Positions 59,935 through 64,000 of a stretch of 64,000 bases of DNA are shown one piece after another. The DNA lies in contig DUBE01000030.1 in NCBI GenBank assembly GCA_012960475.1, forward strand, positions 49,930 to 113,929. The letters run 5' to 3'. The position numbers and the translations under genes are program-made. The DNA is from Planctomycetota bacterium. Lineage in GTDB: Bacteria > Planctomycetota > UBA1135 > GCA-002686595. The notes under the pieces were generated by a model. It was not told the origin of the DNA. It saw nothing but the letters and a program-made list of their open reading frames with translations, and ran no database searches. The stretch's first letter is position 1. Each line of letters opens with the position of its first letter.

Positions 59935-61599
59935 ATGCTTCTTTCCCTGACGCGCCTGCTTCCCGCCTTGCTTCTAGCCCCCGCCGGCCTGGCCGGGACC
60001 ATCTTTGTGGACGCCAATCTGTCCACCGGTCTGAACGACGGCAGCAGTTGGGCCAACGCCCTGCAAGGATCGCTCGGTCTGCAAGACGCAATGCTGTTGG
60101 CTGTCGCGGGAGATGAGATCTTTACCGCCGAAGGCACCTATGTTCCCACCACCGGCACCTCACGGATCACCTCCTTCCGCATGATCAACAACGTGGGCAT
60201 TTACGGAGGTTTCCTGGGCACCGAGACCAGCCCCGACCAGCGGCCCGCCTTCGGCGCAGCGCCCAGCGTCTTGACCGCCGATACCAACGGCAACGGGTCG
60301 ATCAGCGACAACAGCTACCATGTGATCCGCGGCTTCAACACCAACTCCACCGCGATCTTGGACGGCTTCGTTGTTCGCGACGGTTTTGCCAACTCCGGCA
60401 GCAGCAACAATGACCGGGGGGGCGGAATCCTGCTCACCAATTCAAGCCCCACAATCCGCAACTGCCACTTCATCGACAACCGCTGCACCTTTGGCGGCGG
60501 AGCGGGCTATATCAACAACGCAAGCCCCAATTTCACCGACTGCATTTTCGAGGACAACATCGGCGGCTCCTTCGGGGGAGCCTTTGACATCGCCACGGCA
60601 GGCAATGTGCGCTTTGATCGCTGCCAGTTCCTTGGCAACAGCGCCTCGCGGGCCGGCGGCCTTGAGATCTTTTCCACCAGCGGCGTGGTGGTCAGCAACT
60701 CCCTGTTCCAGGGCAACACATCTACCGGCAGCGGCGGAGGCGGTGGCCTCTGGATCGGATCCGGGGGCAGCACCCAGGTGATCAACTGCACAATCGTGGC
60801 CAACAACGCTACCGCCAACACGGTGGGTGGCCTCCTGCGTTCCGGCTCCAGCGTACTGGTTCGCAACACGATCCTTTGGGACAACGCGGGACCAGGTGGA
60901 GCGCAGAACTCCGCCAACCAGATCAGCAGCGGCACGAGCGTGACGTACAGCATTGTGGAAGGCGGATTCACCGGCACAGGCAACCTGGGCTCCGATCCGA
61001 CTTTCAACAACAGCGTGGGCGGCGACTTCAGCTTGGGCACTGGCTCGCCAGCAATCGATGCGGGCAACAACGCATCGGTACCTGGAACGATCAGCTTGGA
61101 TCTGGCGGGCAACAACCGCTTCGACGATGTGGCTTCTGTCCCGGACACGGGAGCAGGGTCCTCACCCATCGTCGACATCGGCGCCTTCGAGGTCCAGGGC
61201 TCCATCGGCGTAGTGGACACATCCTGCCCGCCCCTGGCCAATTCCACTGGTTTCCCTGCTTCCCTTGCTGCCAACGGCAGTCTGGTCGTCAGCCACAACC
61301 AACTGCAGCTGAACGCAGTGCAACTGCCCACCAGCCAGTTCGGATATTTCGTCATGTCCCGCACCACAGCCAATGTTCCGGTGGGCAGCGGCAGATTGTG
61401 CTTGGGAGCGCCTCTTTATCGCTTCAACACCCATGTGCTGAACTCGGGCGCCAGCGGAACGATGGGCTTCACTCCCGACCTGACCCAACTCCCCCAGGGA
61501 CAAGTCTTCTTGCCCGGAGAGAGTTGGTCCTTCCAGCTTTGGTTCCGGGACGGGACGACCTCGAACTTCACCAACGGAATCGGCTTCACCTGGCAGTGA
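59935..61599 (+). CDS. Secreted right-handed beta-helix protein with shared C-terminal module
   Basis: 554 residues with a signal peptide (LLPALLLAPAGLAG). The first strand IFVDANLSTGLNDGSSWANAL is typical of polymorphic outer-membrane-type or DUF1565 beta-helices. About ten rungs follow, with repeating GGG.L..NSSP..RNC.F..N and similar. It ends with PAIDAGNN and then residues 430-554, the same module as in the propeller proteins: Cys in SCPPLANS, GRLCLGAPLYR, WSFQLWFRDG and NFTNGIGFTW. Surface-bound or released; polysaccharide or structural role by analogy. No catalytic carboxylates are recognisable. Confidence 0.85.
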   Translation: MLLSLTRLLPALLLAPAGLAGTIFVDANLSTGLNDGSSWANALQGSLGLQDAMLLAVAGDEIFTAEGTYVPTTGTSRITSFRMINNVGIYGGFLGTETSPDQRPAFGAAPSVLTADTNGNGSISDNSYHVIRGFNTNSTAILDGFVVRDGFANSGSSNNDRGGGILLTNSSPTIRNCHFIDNRCTFGGGAGYINNASPNFTDCIFEDNIGGSFGGAFDIATAGNVRFDRCQFLGNSASRAGGLEIFSTSGVVVSNSLFQGNTSTGSGGGGGLWIGSGGSTQVINCTIVANNATANTVGGLLRSGSSVLVRNTILWDNAGPGGAQNSANQISSGTSVTYSIVEGGFTGTGNLGSDPTFNNSVGGDFSLGTGSPAIDAGNNASVPGTISLDLAGNNRFDDVASVPDTGAGSSPIVDIGAFEVQGSIGVVDTSCPPLANSTGFPASLAANGSLVVSHNQLQLNAVQLPTSQFGYFVMSRTTANVPVGSGRLCLGAPLYRFNTHVLNSGASGTMGFTPDLTQLPQGQVFLPGESWSFQLWFRDGTTSNFTNGIGFTWQ

Positions 61600-61623
61600 A
61601 ACCTCTGCCGCCAGGACGCGATC

Positions 61624-64000
61624 CTACTCCCCGCGCTGCATCAGGGTGCCGCCCGCATAAATGGGTGCCATCAACAGATCCTGGTCCCCATCCAGGTCGA
61701 TGTCGCCGACGCTGAGACCACGCAGGGATCCAGGGAGCAACACGGGAGAGGGGCTGAATTCTCCGGCACCGTTGTTGACCCAGATGGGCTCGTCCGCACT
61801 ATTGCTGGCTAGCAGCAGATCCAGATCTCCGTCCCCATCCATGTCCCGGGCAACGATGCCATTGACAAAGCTCGACCCAAAGGGTGTTCCGTTGCTGAAG
61901 GCCAGACCGCTTCCCTGATTGAAGAGCACCCGTTGGCTGGAGCCATCGCAAACAACCACATCCGGGTCGCCATCCATGTCCACATCGGCCACGCACAGAG
62001 CGCTGGCAGACATGCTCGTCAAGTAGACCGAGGTGAAGGTCCCCAGTCCATCGTTGAAGAGAACCGCGAGACTGCCGGAGCTGTTCGTTCGCACCATGTC
62101 CAGATCCCCATCACGATCCATGTCAGCAAAGACCAACTGCTGGGGGCTCTCGGCCTGCACGATGTCGACGAGCAAGGTAAAGGACCCCGAACCATCATTG
62201 ATATAGAGTTGCTCGGTCACGTTGCTCTCACTGATGCAGTAGAGATCCAAGTAGCTGTCGCCATTGAGATCAGCCAACTCCAGGCGGGAGACCCCGACGA
62301 GTTGCAGACCCGATCCCAAGGGACTGAAATCACCATAATCATTGGCCAGGAAGGAAACGCCTTGGGCCAAGGCGGTGCTGGAGTCCCAGGCAATAGCCAT
62401 GTCCAGGTCCCCGTCCTGGTCCAGGTCCCCCACGGCGATATCACTGGCAGCATCCAACCCATAGGTTTGATTTCCCGCGGAAAACGCTCCGTAGCCATCA
62501 TTCCATTGCAGTGGGGTTGCACCGATGGAAACCAGATCCAGGTCAGCGTCACCGTCCATATCAGCCAGGTGGATGTCGCTCACATCACCTCCGGGCGTCG
62601 ATTCCGCTGCACGTAACTTCAGGCGACCAAAGACCCCGCTCAGGCTGTCGCTCACAATCTGGCATCCTCCGGGGCCCCCAAAGGAAAGATCGCGATTGCC
62701 CAACACCAGATCCGGATCCCCATCGCCATCGAGATCAGCGATGGCCATGGAAGTGGCCGATGCCTCAAAGGTCTGCGAGGGAAGATTCCAGAACGGGTTG
62801 GTCGAAAAGGGAAGATCATGTCCTGGATACAACCTGAGCGAATTGAAATACCGGCTCCCCAGGATCAAATCCCCATGCCCATCTCCGTCCAGATCCCCGT
62901 AGCAGGCAACAACGGCTACGCCTAACACCCGGTGCACATCGCCGAAGGACCCCTCTCCGTCGTTCAGGTGAATCCAGGTGTCACCATCGATGGCTTGCGA
63001 AGTTGTGATGAAGTCGACCGCGCCATCGTGATTTGCATCCCAACTGTAGATTTTGTCCCCCTCTCGCGGAAAGGAATAGGTGATCGATGACGCGGATCCA
63101 AACCCAAGGGATTGCGTCGTGCCGTCATTCAGCCACATCTTGGTAGCAGCGAATTCTCCAGTGGTGATCACATCAAGCCAGCCGTCCAGGCTGAAATCCG
63201 ACAGGACCACATCACGCACGGAGGAGACATCCAATTGAACAGGGGCTGAATCAAATAGACCCGCACCGCTGTTTTCGAAGAGCATGACACGGTTGGACTG
63301 GCGATCGCAGACTGCCAGATCCAAGTCCCCGTCATGGTCCAAGTCTCCCACTGAAGCACCTGTACCATGAATCCCGGTCAACTGGCTAAACGGCACCCGA
63401 CTGAAAGTACCGTCCCCTGCGTTCAACCAAAGGGGCCAGACCGCAGTCGCACGACTGCAAAGACCCAGAATGTCCAAGTCCCCATCCCCGTCGAAATCCG
63501 CGCACTCCAAGGTGTCTACCCAACCGGAGCCCTCTGAATCTCCGCCCACGCCCAGGTCCAACACTTCAGTGCCCAAGCTGAATCCGGCGGGACTCTCTCC
63601 ATCGTTGAACAAGAGGGCTATATCCCCTGCAAGCTGCCCTTCCTCGAGGCCGCAAATAATGTCCAGATCCCCGTCCCCATCCAAGTCAGCCACCTCGACG
63701 GAACGCACATTGATGGAACCCAAGAGGGTCTCCCCAAATACCAGACCGGGGATGATGTCGGCGCCGGGGTAGCTGCGGCGAACACTATCCCCTCGGGGCG
63801 TCACGAAGCGACCATCCAGAAGATGGGGAGAGGGGTCCTGCCGTAGAGACAACTCGGTCGGCAAGATGGAGTCACTTCCGTGGCCAAAGTACTGCCGCAC
63901 CTTGAGATATGCACCCTCACCAAGCACGATGGTCAGGATCTTCGAGCGATTCACCCCGGGCTCTTCACCGAGAAAATAGGTCGCCCCATAACCAAAGCTA
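61624..64000 (-). CDS. Large secreted VCBS/FG-GAP repeat protein, N-terminus off the right edge
   Basis: At least 791 residues are visible. The frame stays open to the window edge, with GTG at 63954 inside, so the true start lies beyond 64000. From about 60 residues after that GTG, calcium-type repeats of about 50-60 residues begin (VADLDGDGDLDIICGL, ADFDGDGDLDILGL, GDLDHDGDLDLAV and others), about twelve in total, enough for two propellers. The last is GDIDLDGDQDLLMAPI, followed only by a short tail: this protein lacks the LC.G.P / FQ.WYRD module. The upstream visible part (TYFLGEEPGVNRSKILTI) is of unknown type. Convergent with the beta-helix gene 24 bp away. Confidence 0.8.
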   Translation of the reverse strand, partial: SFGYGATYFLGEEPGVNRSKILTIVLGEGAYLKVRQYFGHGSDSILPTELSLRQDPSPHLLDGRFVTPRGDSVRRSYPGADIIPGLVFGETLLGSINVRSVEVADLDGDGDLDIICGLEEGQLAGDIALLFNDGESPAGFSLGTEVLDLGVGGDSEGSGWVDTLECADFDGDGDLDILGLCSRATAVWPLWLNAGDGTFSRVPFSQLTGIHGTGASVGDLDHDGDLDLAVCDRQSNRVMLFENSGAGLFDSAPVQLDVSSVRDVVLSDFSLDGWLDVITTGEFAATKMWLNDGTTQSLGFGSASSITYSFPREGDKIYSWDANHDGAVDFITTSQAIDGDTWIHLNDGEGSFGDVHRVLGVAVVACYGDLDGDGHGDLILGSRYFNSLRLYPGHDLPFSTNPFWNLPSQTFEASATSMAIADLDGDGDPDLVLGNRDLSFGGPGGCQIVSDSLSGVFGRLKLRAAESTPGGDVSDIHLADMDGDADLDLVSIGATPLQWNDGYGAFSAGNQTYGLDAASDIAVGDLDQDGDLDMAIAWDSSTALAQGVSFLANDYGDFSPLGSGLQLVGVSRLELADLNGDSYLDLYCISESNVTEQLYINDGSGSFTLLVDIVQAESPQQLVFADMDRDGDLDMVRTNSSGSLAVLFNDGLGTFTSVYLTSMSASALCVADVDMDGDPDVVVCDGSSQRVLFNQGSGLAFSNGTPFGSSFVNGIVARDMDGDGDLDLLLASNSADEPIWVNNGAGEFSPSPVLLPGSLRGLSVGDIDLDGDQDLLMAPIYAGGTLMQRGE

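Noticed and set aside
1..64000. tRNA, rRNA, CRISPR, insertion sequences or prophage genes.
   Set aside because: I looked for T-loop-like and rRNA-like patterns, repeats and transposase or integrase motifs and found none that hold up.

Overview
The window (about 60% G+C by eye) looks like chromosomal DNA of a Planctomycetota-type bacterium. The support is indirect. It carries many secreted beta-propeller (FG-GAP/VCBS) and beta-helix proteins, a type I sulfatase, a fused di-haem (MauG-like) cytochrome, secreted HEAT-repeat proteins, weak or absent Shine-Dalgarno sequences, and a recurring C-terminal module (LC.G.PL.R then FQ.WYRD...NFS) that I associate from memory with deep-branching marine Planctomycetota. 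There is no rRNA, tRNA, CRISPR array, insertion sequence or prophage, so this is ordinary chromosome rather than an island.

Layout. 1-9.1 kb, minus strand: DHH phosphoesterase (cut by the left edge), TIM-barrel isomerase, purB, a tightly packed nadC / anti-sigma-type ATPase / VanZ group, a helix-hairpin-helix protein, an FlhG/MinD-like ATPase, an unknown protein, ruvC. 9.1-10.3 kb, plus: ispD-ispF. 10.3-14.4 kb, minus: MsbA-type ABC exporter and a SurA/PpiC-like chaperone. 14.8-18.3 kb, plus: a four-gene set of unknown and exported proteins (a SurA-like lipoprotein, a HEAT protein, a peptidase-fold protein without its zinc motif). 18.3-27.5 kb: SGNH hydrolase, two tandem radical-SAM paralogues, a large carboxypeptidase-regulatory-domain protein, haemolysin III and a small secreted protein. 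27.5-35 kb, minus: a 1341-residue MauG-like cytochrome fused to a beta-helix, then the three-subunit transhydrogenase pntAA-pntAB-pntB. 35.2-43.4 kb: an OmpR/EnvZ-type two-component pair, an unknown protein, a Ser/Thr kinase-TPR protein coupled to an exonuclease-WYL fusion, and typA. 43.4-47.8 kb, minus: ECF sigma / anti-sigma / secreted protein operon ending in a strong hairpin. 48-64 kb: SDR, three proteins sharing the C-terminal module, a small membrane gene with an in-frame stop, nadE, pfkA, a PhoD-like phosphatase, a DinB-like protein, a sulfatase, and a VCBS protein cut by the right edge.

The housekeeping genes cover purine, NAD, isoprenoid and glycolytic metabolism, recombination and translation stress. 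The accessory content is mostly envelope and surface biology. Two genome-style signals stand out. Neighbouring genes in operons very often overlap by ATGA. Many first genes have a TA-N3-T hexamer only 5-9 nt before the start codon and no ribosome binding site, which suggests leaderless transcription. The best candidates for undescribed biology are the shared C-terminal surface module, the MauG/beta-helix fusion, the kinase plus exonuclease-WYL pair, the tandem radical-SAM pair and the sigma/anti-sigma/secreted operon.
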